Source: Microbacterium sp. SS28 (GTDB taxonomy: Bacteria; Actinomycetota; Actinomycetes; Actinomycetales; Microbacteriaceae). Taken from it: a stretch of DNA of 64,000 bases. Every line of letters starts with the position of its first letter. Position 1 is the first letter of the stretch. The position numbers were made by a program, and so were the translations under genes. The DNA lies in assembly GCF_022761035.1 (NCBI RefSeq), contig NZ_JAKWJP010000005.1, forward strand, positions 463,009 through 527,008, written 5' to 3'. This document shows, one piece after another, positions 17,569-27,102 of this stretch. Below the pieces are notes generated by a model, which worked only from the letters and a program-made list of their open reading frames with translations, made no database searches and was not told the DNA's origin.

Positions 17569-18705
17569 TCAGTCGCCGGCCGCGACGTGTGCGAGGTGAT
17601 CGGCGCTGACGGCGCCCGCGAACACGCGTCCGTCGTCCGCGAAATACACCGTCACCAGCGCCGTCTCAAGCACGCGTCCACCCGCTGCCGGCCGCGTCAG
17701 GCTCTCGAGCGTCGCCGCATCCCGGCCGCTCGCGCCAGAGGTGTTCGTGTCCGCCTGCGGCAGCTCGACCACGGCGGTCCAGCCTTCGCCATGAACGATC
17801 GGATGGGCGGCATCCGCACCCGTGTCGCTCTGGCCGTCGTCAGGTGCCGCGACGTGATCCCGATCCGATCCGGAAAGGGTCTTGTTCTCGACGGTGTATC
17901 CCGACGCGGGAGCGTAGGCGAGAGTCGCAGGGTCGGGCGCAGCGAACGAGACGTCCGTGAACGCGACGTCGAACGCGGGCTGATCGGCGCCGCGAGCGGT
18001 GACGGATGCCGCGAGCGCAGCGCCCGTCTCCCCGTCGATCGCGAAGCGCACCTCGCCGACGAGGCTGGCGGCGTCCTTCGGCTCCAGCACGAGCTCGTAC
18101 ACGGCACGTCCTGCCACGCGCCCGTCGGTCCCCACCGAGATCTCGGTCGAGTCGCCGAGCTTCGCGAGAGCGTGATCAAGCATCTGCTGCGGAGTCTCGA
18201 CGGTCGCGTCCGGGCGCGGCTCCGGAGAACCCACCTCGCCGCCCGCCGCCGCCATGTAGTGCGTCGCGGTCTTGGTCTCAGAGTCCACGAACCAGCCTTC
18301 GCCGGCGGCCCGGTCGACGTATACGTCGCGCTCGGCAAGGCGATCGAGTACCTGCAGTCGCGACTTGTCGCCATCGAGGTAGACCTTGGCGGTGTGCGAA
18401 CCTGTCAGGACGTCGATCGCGTCGGAGGCGCGAGCGCTCGAATACGCGCCGCCCGACGAGTCCATGAGGCTCGAGAGGTCAGGCAGGCCGAGATCCGACG
18501 TCTGCTCGATCGTCCCCATCATCGCGGTGACATCGCTCGCGGCAGCGAATTCGAGCAGCGCCGCGGGGGTCTTGTCGGGAAGATCCACCTGGGCGCCGGC
18601 AGCTGTCGGGATGACCACGGCAGCGGTGACGGCCGCGACCAGGATGAGCGCACCGGAGATCGAGAGCCGACGAGCTGGTGACCGGCGCGGGTGCCGCCTA
18701 TCCAT
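17569..18705 (-). CDS. LolA-like secreted lipid-binding protein, ABC operon partner
   Basis: 378 residues with a signal peptide (VAAVTAAVVIPTAAGAQ, cleavage near residue 38) and no lipobox. The body resembles LolA/LppX-type half-barrels found next to ABC transporters in Gram-positives (LQVLDRLAERDVYVD, GWFVDSETKTATHY, FAIDGETGAALAASV). It is the first gene of the ABC operon and may pass a hydrophobic ligand or act as an accessory protein; this is inference. TAGCAT (18712-18717) is 6 nt before the ATG, so probably leaderless, and serves as the operon promoter. Confidence 0.75.
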   Translation of the reverse strand: MDRRHPRRSPARRLSISGALILVAAVTAAVVIPTAAGAQVDLPDKTPAALLEFAAASDVTAMMGTIEQTSDLGLPDLSSLMDSSGGAYSSARASDAIDVLTGSHTAKVYLDGDKSRLQVLDRLAERDVYVDRAAGEGWFVDSETKTATHYMAAAGGEVGSPEPRPDATVETPQQMLDHALAKLGDSTEISVGTDGRVAGRAVYELVLEPKDAASLVGEVRFAIDGETGAALAASVTARGADQPAFDVAFTDVSFAAPDPATLAYAPASGYTVENKTLSGSDRDHVAAPDDGQSDTGADAAHPIVHGEGWTAVVELPQADTNTSGASGRDAATLESLTRPAAGGRVLETALVTVYFADDGRVFAGAVSADHLAHVAAGD

Positions 18706-18811
18706 GCGCAAATGCTACGCCTGGCCGCCGACCCGCGGGCTGGGAGATGGATAGGAGAACGCGGCAGCGATCTGCCATCCTTCGGCGCGCGTCGACAGCC
18801 GCCGTGCCAGC

Positions 18812-19504
18812 ATGGATGTCGTGGTGGGATTCGAAGGACTCGATCGCGATGCCGTCTCGTTCTACGCCGAGCTCCGCGCCGACAACACGAAGACCTGGTG
18901 GACGGCCAACAAAGCTCGCTACGACACGATCGTCCGCGGACCGTTCGAGGCGCTCGGGGCGGAACTCGAACCCGAGTTCGGCGCGGTGAAGATCTTCCGC
19001 CCGTATCGCGACGTGCGCTTCAGCGCCGACAAGACGCCCTACAAGCTGCACATCGGCATGGTCTCGCAGGCCACTGTGGCGCACTATCTTCAGCTGAGCG
19101 ATGAGGTTCTCATGGTGGGAGGCGGGATGTACGACGTCCCGCCCGCGGCACTGGTCCGCTTCCGCGACGCCGTCGATGATCCGCGCAGCGCCGAGGATCT
19201 GGAAGCGCTGCTTGCAGAGCTGCGCGGCGCCGGCTTCGAGCTCATGCGCGACGACGCCCTCAAGACTGCGCCTCGCGGCTACCGCGCGGACCACCCTCGC
19301 TTGCACCTGCTGCAGCTCAAACGACTCGCCGTGGGCCGGCGAGAGCCTCCCGCCGAATGGATGTGGACGCCCGACGCGTACGACGTCATCGCTGACGACT
19401 GGCGCACTGTCTCGACCTGGTGCGCCTGGCTGACCGAGAACCTCGGCGCTGAGCTGCTCGACGCCGCTCAATCGTCCAGGCGGGGCCGCAGCGACCGGGC
19501 GTAG
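18812..19504 (+). CDS. DUF2461 family protein
   Basis: 230 residues matching the DUF2461 pattern: FYAELRADNTKTWWTANKARY near the N-terminus, KIFRPYRDVRFSADKTPYK (about 65-83), a GGGMY motif, and RGYRADHPRLHLLQLKR (about 150-168). The function of the family is not established; it is soluble and about 210-230 residues elsewhere, so this copy is full length. The ATG was chosen as the first start before the domain. Confidence 0.85.
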   Translation: MDVVVGFEGLDRDAVSFYAELRADNTKTWWTANKARYDTIVRGPFEALGAELEPEFGAVKIFRPYRDVRFSADKTPYKLHIGMVSQATVAHYLQLSDEVLMVGGGMYDVPPAALVRFRDAVDDPRSAEDLEALLAELRGAGFELMRDDALKTAPRGYRADHPRLHLLQLKRLAVGRREPPAEWMWTPDAYDVIADDWRTVSTWCAWLTENLGAELLDAAQSSRRGRSDRA

Positions 19505-19551
19505 CGCCCCTTCTCGCTCACACCCTCCTCGCGGAGTGCCCGCGCCGCGGT

Positions 19552-20580
19552 TCAGACGAAGCGCACCCAGTTCGCGCCGTGCCCGGTCTCGGCGCGCTGA
19601 AGCAGATCGAGTCGATCCTCGTCCACCGCGTACAGTGCGACGTCGGTCGACCGCTCACCCGCCGCGACGAGATAGGCCCCGTCGGGGCTGATCGCGAAGC
19701 CTCGGGGCTGCGTCTCGGTGATGGTGAAACCCGTGGGGGCGGCGAGCGAGCCGTTGTCCGAGACGGATGCCGCACCCAGCGTGCTCTCGGTGCGCTCCGT
19801 GGCCCACAGCCAGCGTCCCTGCCCGCCGAAGTGCAGGTCGGCGCCCCAGATGAGGTGCTCGGCCCGCGGATCCGCGCCGAACCGGCTGTGGGTGAGGCCC
19901 TTGGACGGGTCGAACACGGGAGCGGCATCCTTCAGCTCGAGCAGGCCCGTCCGCACGTCGCGCACGTAGCGCAGCAGTTCGCCCGAGAACTCGGTGAGCA
20001 CGTACACCGCGTCCTGCGCCTCGTTGAGGACGAGGTGCCGCGGGCCACTGCCCTCCGGTGCGCCGACGGTCTCCGGTTCGAGCGGTGCAAGACCGAAGTC
20101 GTCGTCGATGGCGTACTGCGCCAAGAGGTCGGCGCCCAGCGAGACGAAGTACGCGAACCGGCCGTCCGCGCTGGGCAGCACGGAATGGAGGTTGGGGAAT
20201 GTGATCTGCGAGACCGGTTGCCCCACGACCCCCTCCGTCACCCGTGCAGTGATCCCGTATCCGCCGCCGTACGAGGCGCCGAGCAGACCCTTGCCCTCGC
20301 GGGTGAGAGCGAGGTAGTTCATCCCGCCGCCCGGCAGGTCCAGTCGTGAGACCTGTTCCAGCCGGCCGGTGCCGCGATCGAGCTTCAGCGTCACGATCCC
20401 GGCGGGCTGGCCCTTGACGCCGGCGAAGACGAGGTCGCGCGCGGAATCGACCGCGAAGGTGGAGCATCCGTTCAGCCCCTCCGTCACCGCGAGCTGCTCG
20501 AGTACGCCGCCCGACAGACGGAAGGTGCTGATGCTGCCGTCACCGGCATTGGCCACGAGGACAAGGATGGGTTCGGTCAC
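19552..20580 (-). CDS. Lactonase-family seven-bladed beta-propeller protein
   Basis: 342 residues of repeating propeller blades (VANAGDGSISTFRL, DSARDLVFAG, LPGGGMNYLAL, LPSADGRFAYFVS, GSGPRHLVLNEAQDAVYVLTE, PRGFAISPDGAYLVAAGE). This is the Pgl/YbhE-type family, which includes 6-phosphogluconolactonases and carboxy-muconate cyclising enzymes; the activity of this member is not proven. No signal peptide. The GTG start at 20580 is preceded by TACGAT (20587-20592) at 6 nt, so leaderless. Confidence 0.82.
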   Translation of the reverse strand: MTEPILVLVANAGDGSISTFRLSGGVLEQLAVTEGLNGCSTFAVDSARDLVFAGVKGQPAGIVTLKLDRGTGRLEQVSRLDLPGGGMNYLALTREGKGLLGASYGGGYGITARVTEGVVGQPVSQITFPNLHSVLPSADGRFAYFVSLGADLLAQYAIDDDFGLAPLEPETVGAPEGSGPRHLVLNEAQDAVYVLTEFSGELLRYVRDVRTGLLELKDAAPVFDPSKGLTHSRFGADPRAEHLIWGADLHFGGQGRWLWATERTESTLGAASVSDNGSLAAPTGFTITETQPRGFAISPDGAYLVAAGERSTDVALYAVDEDRLDLLQRAETGHGANWVRFV

Positions 20581-20743
20581 CCCTCGATCGTAGGTGCGGC
20601 GCCCGACCGGCGGCGGTTGCGGCCCAATCGCATTGTGAGCAGGGCCATTGCGACCGGGCGGTGCGCGCAAGCGGGGGTCGCCTGCGGCCCTGGGGGGGCG
20701 CGCGATCGGCTCCGCGACTTCGCGCGCAGGCGTACTAATCAGC

Positions 20744-20947
20744 ATGTCCACGCCCTCTTACGTGATGAGATTCGCAGCCGAAGTGCTCGAGGATCCGCCC
20801 CCGATCGCAGCAGGGAGTCTGACAATGCACATCGATCCGAACAACGCCGCCACCTGGACCGTCGCGAGTCAAACCACGCCGATGGAACGCCGGCTGCTGA
20901 CGGTCCTCGCGTGGCTGACGAATCTCGGCCATCGACGCCGACACTGA
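20744..20947 (+). CDS. Small hypothetical protein (67 aa)
   Basis: MSTPSYVMRFAAEVLEDPPP..., ending NLGHRRRH. Codon use is GC-rich in third positions like real genes here, and TACTAA lies 5 nt before the ATG. No Shine-Dalgarno and no family. It could be a genuine small soluble protein; the evidence is compositional only. Confidence 0.4.
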   Translation: MSTPSYVMRFAAEVLEDPPPIAAGSLTMHIDPNNAATWTVASQTTPMERRLLTVLAWLTNLGHRRRH

Positions 20948-21139
20948 GCCCGGTACGCCCTCCAGCAGGCGCGCGGGGGATCCCTGTGCGCGCCGTGCAC
21001 GAAAGCGGGGTGGGCGCGTGCGACCGATGACTCGCTGGGATCCTCCGTCGGGCGTGGATGCGGGCTGGCTGAGGTCTGCCTAGCGTCCCGTGACAGGTGG
21101 ATATCCGGCAACATTCCGCCGGATCGGGCCGCTGGCCGT

Positions 21140-21481
21140 TCAGGTGGGCGTCAATATGTAGGGGCGGCCGTGCTGTGTTCCAGCTTCGTCGACGACGGTT
21201 GCCGTTACGAGGATCCGGCCGTCGTTGATGATGTCGGTTGCGTTGACGAGCCATCCCGGGATGCCTGCGACGGCCGAGTTCAGGTCCACCGGGAGCTGGC
21301 CGGGTTTACTCACGCACGCGCTCGGAAGGTCGCCCCCTCCGCGCAGCGACCCGACGACGTGGCCGGCATCGTTCATCCCCTCGGCGAGAAAGCTGCCGCC
21401 ATCTCCGATATCGCTCGAGCTCGGCCGAACTGCGTGGACAGCTTCGACTGGATGTCCCGCAGCGTCGTGTCGAAGACCCAT
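21140..21481 (-). pseudogene. C-terminal remnant of a HAF-repeat extracellular protein
   Basis: About 113 codons resembling the end of a HAF-family repeat protein: GGSFLAEGMNDAGHVVGSLRGGG and then ATDIINDGRILVTATV, i.e. two repeats with the IND-G-hV pattern, and the tail GRPYILTPT. Upstream, the frame continues antisense into the kinase gene and loses the pattern, so only the last part of a larger secreted protein remains. No signal peptide can be assigned. A short complete gene from the ATG at 21481 is possible but less likely. Confidence 0.5.
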
Positions 21482-21584
21482 ACTGTGGCCGGGCGAGGCG
21501 GTGTTGACTGGCGTCATCGGTCGCGTCGAGTGGCGTGAAGGCCCGTGCCGACGAGCCGAGGAGAGGGCGGATGGGGGCAGCGCG

Positions 21585-22283
21585 ATGTCAGGATCGTTCG
21601 AGGAGCGGGTCACCAGCGGGCAGCGCCGGGCAGCTACCTCGATTGGCGTCGACTTGACTCCGAGTGATGCTGTGGAGCGGATCGCCAGGCTCGCAGGGAC
21701 CGGTCGCCGCGTCATTCTCGGGCTTGCCGGCCCGCCGGGCGCGGGAAAGTCGACGATGGCGCAGTGGCTGGCCGAACAGTCGTCGGTGTCGATCCGGATC
21801 GTCCCGATGGACGGATTCCACCTTGCGAACGCGGAGCTCGAGCGGCTCGGGACGCGCTCGCGCAAGGGTGCGCCGGAGACCTTCGACGCTGTGGGGTACG
21901 CGGCCCTGTTGGGTCGTATCCGCGCCGACGACGGCACCGTGGTCTACGCGCCGACGTTCGATCGGTCCGTCGACGAGGCGGTGGCGGGTGCCATCCCGAT
22001 CGGGCCAGATGACCGGTTCGTCGTGACGGAGGGCAACTACCTGCTGCACCAGTCCGAGGGGTGGCGGCTCGTCCGGCCGATCCTCGATGAGGCATGGTGG
22101 ATCGACTGCGCTGGTAACGAGCGTCGCCGGCGTCTTATCGAGCGTCATGTGCTGTTCGGTCGCGAACCAGCCGACGCCCGCAGGTTCGTTGGCGCGTCGG
22201 ACGAAGCCAACGCGGCCCTGGTGGCCCGAGATCGTGCGCGCGCCGACCGCAGCATCGGTCAGCTGCCGGATCTGACCCGGTGA
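21585..22283 (+). CDS. Nucleoside/sugar kinase-type P-loop protein (phosphoribulokinase/uridine kinase fold)
   Basis: 232 residues. Walker A is LAGPPGAGKSTMA (about 47-59); VPMDGFHLAN (about 75) is the substrate/Mg motif shared with pantothenate and uridine kinases; TEGNYLLHQ (about 150) and ERRRRLIERHVLFG (about 180, lid) complete the YfdC/FrcK-like family. It probably phosphorylates a small metabolite; the substrate is not known. The ATG at 21585 follows a purine-rich stretch. It partly replaces the upstream part of the HAF remnant on the opposite strand. Confidence 0.85.
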   Translation: MSGSFEERVTSGQRRAATSIGVDLTPSDAVERIARLAGTGRRVILGLAGPPGAGKSTMAQWLAEQSSVSIRIVPMDGFHLANAELERLGTRSRKGAPETFDAVGYAALLGRIRADDGTVVYAPTFDRSVDEAVAGAIPIGPDDRFVVTEGNYLLHQSEGWRLVRPILDEAWWIDCAGNERRRRLIERHVLFGREPADARRFVGASDEANAALVARDRARADRSIGQLPDLTR

Positions 22284-22428
22284 ACGGGGGCGAATCCAGC
22301 CGGGCCTATGCGGCTCATTCAAGCGGCTACTCGATCGGATCGCGGTCCGCTCGGCGCGGGTCCCTATCCGCGCACTGCCCATAAGCCGGCCCGCGGCGAG
22401 CGGCCTTTCAGGCTGGGCAGCCGGATCT

Positions 22429-23301
22429 CTAGGCGGATTGCCTGGGAACGGCTGTTTCGGCCAGATTGGCGAGCAGTTGTAGGCGTTCGTGGCTAGGGGT
22501 TCCGGGTTCGGCGGAGAAGACGATCATCTGGAGTCCGCGGTCGGACGCGAGATCCATGGCTTGGAAGGTGAGGTCGAGATCGCCGACGACCGGGTGGTGG
22601 ATCAGTTTGAGGCCGGTGCGGTGTTCGCGGACGTCGTGGGCTCCCCAGAGCTTTCGGAACAGATCGCTTCGGGTGGAGAGCTCGCCTACAAGTTCCGTCA
22701 GGCGACGGTCGTAGGGGGAACGGCCGGCCTCGGTGCGAAGGACAGCCACGATCTGACGTGTCTGCGCTTCCCATTGCCGGTAGAAGGTCTGCGCCCTCGG
22801 TTCGAGGAAAATGAACCGCGCGGCGTTGGCCGGCTGCGGGCCGTCATCGAGCATCTCGGAGTAGAGCGCTCGCCCGAGCCGGTTGGTGGCAACGGCATCC
22901 AGACGGCCGTTCTGCACGTAAACGGGCACCGTCGACATCGCGTCGATCGTCTGCCTCGCGCCGGGCGTGAGTTGCGACGTGCGGGTGGTCCCCGCTCGCC
23001 GCTGTGGGTGGGTGCCGGCATTCGCGGCGCGGATCAGGTCATACAAGTGGGCGTGCTCGGCTTCGTCGAGCTGCAGGGCACGGCTGACGCCGTCGATGAC
23101 GGCTTCGGAGACCCCCGCAGCGTTGCCACGCTCCAGACGCTTGTAGTACTCCGCGCTCATCCCGGCCACCAGTGCGACCTCTTCCCGGCGGAGTCCGGGA
23201 ACCCGACGGCGACCGCCGAAGTCCGGCAGCCCCACCTGCGACGGCGTGAGCTTGGCGCGCCGCGTGGTGAGGAAATCGCTGATCGCGTCCGAGGCATCCA
23301 T
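22429..23301 (-). CDS. XRE-family regulator with MmyB-like ligand domain
   Basis: 290 residues. The N-terminal HTH is PGLRREEVALVAGMSAEYYKRLERG (about 35-60), followed by a helical linker and a PAS-like MmyB domain (about 110-280: TVPVYVQNGRLDAVATNRLGRAL, FIFLEPRAQTFYRQWE, LIHHPVVGDLDLTFQAM). Such regulators commonly control a divergent oxidoreductase, as here with the aldo/keto reductase. TAGCTT (23308-23313) is 6 nt before the ATG, so leaderless. Confidence 0.9.
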   Translation of the reverse strand: MDASDAISDFLTTRRAKLTPSQVGLPDFGGRRRVPGLRREEVALVAGMSAEYYKRLERGNAAGVSEAVIDGVSRALQLDEAEHAHLYDLIRAANAGTHPQRRAGTTRTSQLTPGARQTIDAMSTVPVYVQNGRLDAVATNRLGRALYSEMLDDGPQPANAARFIFLEPRAQTFYRQWEAQTRQIVAVLRTEAGRSPYDRRLTELVGELSTRSDLFRKLWGAHDVREHRTGLKLIHHPVVGDLDLTFQAMDLASDRGLQMIVFSAEPGTPSHERLQLLANLAETAVPRQSA

Positions 23302-23393
23302 CCTTCGAAGCTACGCCGACTCGAGGCGCGCAGAGGGTTCCTGTCGGGGCACCCATAGACAGGGCCACGCTAACCCGACGGAAGAAGCGTTGA

Positions 23394-24431
<1,038 letters not shown>

Positions 24432-24597
24432 TCGGGCAGGCAGCCGCCGCTCGGGACGGATCCGTATCCGGGCACCGCGCGCAAGAGGAGGGGCTGAGTG
24501 CTATCCCTTCGGTCCTCAGGCGCCACCGTTGTGATCCCCGCGCCTTTCCGGCGAAGGCTCGAGTCAGCCGACACCGGAGGGGAGGCATGATGGCTGC

Positions 24598-25014
24598 GTG
24601 AGGCATACCGCTGAGGAGTCGAGACGCTTGGCGCTGGCGGAGCGGGTCGGCCGGCTGGCGACCGTGTCGGCGGATGGCGCTCCCCACCTCGTGCCCGTCA
24701 CGTTCGCCGTCTCGGAGAGGTTCGTTGTCATCGGCATCGACGAGAAGCCAAAGTCAACCCTCGACCTGAAGCGTCTGAGGAACATCCGAAGCAATCCGTG
24801 CGTCGCCATCTGCTGGGACCGGTACGACGAGGACTGGAGCCGACTGTGGTGGGTCCGGGCCGATGGAATGGCATCGATCGCCGAGCGTGGTCGGTCATGG
24901 GAACGAGCCTGGGAGGCTCTCACGGACAAGTATGAGCAGTACCGCCACGCCGAGCATCGCGGGCCCGTCATCATGGTCGAGGTGACGAAGTGGAGCGGCT
25001 GGGCGCACGGCTGA
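24598..25014 (+). CDS. PPOX-class F420-dependent oxidoreductase (TIGR03668-like)
   Basis: 138 residues with the split-barrel start LALAERVGRLATVSADGAPHLVPVTFAV and then KPKSTLDLKRLRNIRSNP (cofactor phosphate region), typical of actinobacterial F420/FMN split-barrel proteins. The tail EVTKWSGW is characteristic. The GTG start has CATGAT 6 nt upstream and no Shine-Dalgarno. The substrate is unknown. Confidence 0.83.
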   Translation: MRHTAEESRRLALAERVGRLATVSADGAPHLVPVTFAVSERFVVIGIDEKPKSTLDLKRLRNIRSNPCVAICWDRYDEDWSRLWWVRADGMASIAERGRSWERAWEALTDKYEQYRHAEHRGPVIMVEVTKWSGWAHG

Positions 25015-25266
25015 CCGCGGGACACCGCCCGCCTCCCATGCCTGCGCGGGCACTCGTGGTCGAAGCTGGGCTTCAGGTCGGCTGAGTGTCTGTCCTCGAC
25101 CTCGGAGCCGACGACGAACGCCATCTGGCTGGCGGAACCCGGCTCCGCCTCAACGGTCTCCACGCATTCGCCACACGAGCGGAAATCACACCACCCGCGT
25201 AGCCCGATCTGTGAACGGGCAACGTGCCAGACCCGCGCGATCGTCGGGCGGGGGCGTGTCGCCTGC

Positions 25267-25950
25267 CTACGACGAGATCAGCTCCCGCCGCACCGCAGCG
25301 GCGCTCCACCGTCCCAGCACGGCGCCCGCGACGGTGTCCGAGATGTGGTGCTGGCCGCGGTAGACCCGCGAGAACGCGATCGCTCCGGGAATCCCGTACC
25401 GAAGGAGGGGGCCGAGGAGTCGCGAGCCACGGGCGCCGTGGCTTTCGAGCAGGTCGGCGAGCGTGCCGTGGAGCGCGAAGGCTGCCGCGGTGTGCCCGGA
25501 GGGGAACGATGAGGTCGCGTGCGGATGCTCCGGGCGCCACACCCGCTCGGGTCGTGGCCGTCCCACGAGCGCCGCCGATGCGACGAAGCAGGCGGTCTCG
25601 AGGGCGAGCACTGCGGCAGGGGCGACCGCTGAGCGCCTGTCGCGTGTCAAGAACCAGGTGATGCCGCACCAGATCGCCCCGTTCGCGATGGTCTGCGGCA
25701 CGCCGGAGTACCACGAGAGCGGCTCGGTGACCCGGTCGATCAGCCCGCGCGGCCCAATCGGGTCGGCAGGGTCAGTCGCGACGGCGGCATCGCCGTCGGC
25801 CGGCCGGTGGCGGAACGCGTCCTGGACGGCACGCACGACCCGATCCTCGCGCGGGTCGTCGCCGTCGAGGAGCCGCATCGCCCGCCCAGCCGCGGCCAAC
25901 ACGGCGATCGCACCGAGCCCCGGCAGGATCACGACTCGGAGCAACGGCAT
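25267..25950 (-). CDS. PAP2-superfamily membrane phosphatase
   Basis: 227 residues with several hydrophobic helices and the three PAP2 motifs: LVGRPRPERVW (about 137), SFPSGHTAAAF (about 155) and SRVYRGQHHISDTVAG (about 200), containing the catalytic His residues. It should dephosphorylate a lipid such as phosphatidate or undecaprenyl-PP at the membrane; the substrate is inferred. TACGAT (25957-25962) is 6 nt before the ATG. Confidence 0.9.
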   Translation of the reverse strand: MPLLRVVILPGLGAIAVLAAAGRAMRLLDGDDPREDRVVRAVQDAFRHRPADGDAAVATDPADPIGPRGLIDRVTEPLSWYSGVPQTIANGAIWCGITWFLTRDRRSAVAPAAVLALETACFVASAALVGRPRPERVWRPEHPHATSSFPSGHTAAAFALHGTLADLLESHGARGSRLLGPLLRYGIPGAIAFSRVYRGQHHISDTVAGAVLGRWSAAAVRRELISS

Positions 25951-26092
25951 GCCCGCATCGTAGTGGCGCGGCGTGGACGGCTGTAAGTCTGAGCGCCTCC
26001 GGGAAGCGCCCGACCGTACCGGGCGACGCGTCCGACTCTCGTCACGACAAGTTCTCCTGTCGGGAGGTTCTGCGGATCGAGATAATGGCGCA

Positions 26093-26488
26093 ATGCCTGC
26101 CGCTTTGATCGAAGTGCGTCGCCAGTACACCGTCGATGAGGAGGTCGCGATCATCGACGCAGTCCACTGCGCTCTCATCGATGCCTTCCGGATTCCACCG
26201 GAGGACCGCAACGTTCGACTGATCGTCCACGAACCGCATCGCTTCGGATACTCTCCGGAGCTTGCCCGTCCGGAGTATCGGACCATCGTCACGATCGACT
26301 GCTTCGTCGGCCGTTCTTTGGATGCGAAGCGGCGGCTCTATGCAGCCATCGTCGAGGGGCTGCGGGTGGTCGGCATACCCGGTGACCACGTGTCGACGAT
26401 CCTTCACGAGATCGATCGAGACAACTGGGGGCTCGGCGGTGGCCAGGCCGCCAGCGACGTCGAGCTCGGATTCACCGTCGAAGTCTGA
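26093..26488 (+). CDS. Tautomerase-family protein (Pro-1)
   Basis: 131 residues beginning MPAALIEVRR; removal of Met would expose the catalytic Pro-1 of the tautomerase superfamily. The repeated beta-alpha-beta halves (DEEVAIIDAVHCALIDAF and LDAKRRLYAAIVEGLRVVGI) and VRLIVHEPHRFGY fit the long, fused-domain Tautomerase_2 type. The reaction is unknown. GATAAT (26081-26086) is 6 nt before the ATG, so leaderless. Confidence 0.85.
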   Translation: MPAALIEVRRQYTVDEEVAIIDAVHCALIDAFRIPPEDRNVRLIVHEPHRFGYSPELARPEYRTIVTIDCFVGRSLDAKRRLYAAIVEGLRVVGIPGDHVSTILHEIDRDNWGLGGGQAASDVELGFTVEV

Positions 26489-26621
26489 GGACGCCTGAAT
26501 CCCCGGCTTGGCAGTGCGCGGAAGCCATCCCGTGCGTTCCGATGCGTCGCGAAGAGCCGCTTTGCGATGCCTACACGAGGGCTACGTCGCGCCAGGCAGC
26601 TCCGGAACAGTGGTCGGCTCT

Positions 26622-26831
26622 TCAGCCGGCCTGTGGAAGCCCATCGGATATCGCCTGTCGGATCCGCCAGACAGGAAAACCGCTGAGTTGCGCTATCAGG
26701 TCGACATCGAACTCATGCTCGAAGTAGGCCACCCGCACCGCCCGGATGCGCGAAGGAATGTCAGCGAACGAAAGAGCGAATTCGGTGGCGTAGCGCTCCC
26801 AGACGCTGACCTCATACCCCGGTGCCGTCAC
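26622..26831 (-). CDS. Small protein with HTH-like helix pair, unknown
   Basis: 69 residues starting at GTG 26831. The start is fixed by AGGAGGTGA, a complete match to the 16S tail, 5 nt upstream. The C-terminal half FDVDLIAQLSGFPVWRIRQAISDGLP resembles a helix-turn-helix of the resolvase/sigma type (a guess by eye). It is an isolated gene, convergent with the tautomerase gene and divergent from the FAD oxidoreductase gene. No family is recognised. Confidence 0.6.
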   Translation of the reverse strand: MTAPGYEVSVWERYATEFALSFADIPSRIRAVRVAYFEHEFDVDLIAQLSGFPVWRIRQAISDGLPQAG

Positions 26832-27102
26832 GTATCTCACCTCCTCCCGGGTGCGACTCTCAGGAGCGGTCCAACTTTGATGCGATGCTACGACAATCGT
26901 GTTACCTCCATGAGACATCCAGATTCCGGGGAAGCTCCTTTCGCACGATGGAGTTCGCGCGGCCGGCTCCTTCGGTCGCCAGCCATGCGCCCTTGACGGT
27001 GCCGCACGAGCCGAGGATCGTGGTCGTCAACCCGGCACCTGGCGCCCCCGTGCGCACCGTGCGGTCGTGCCATGCCCGTTGCGACCGAAGGAGAGTGCTG
27101 TC

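Noticed and set aside
25015..25266. Minus-strand Cys-containing frame (CDFRSCGECVET...)
   Set aside because: No ribosome site, no family, and composition not clearly coding; treated as intergenic.
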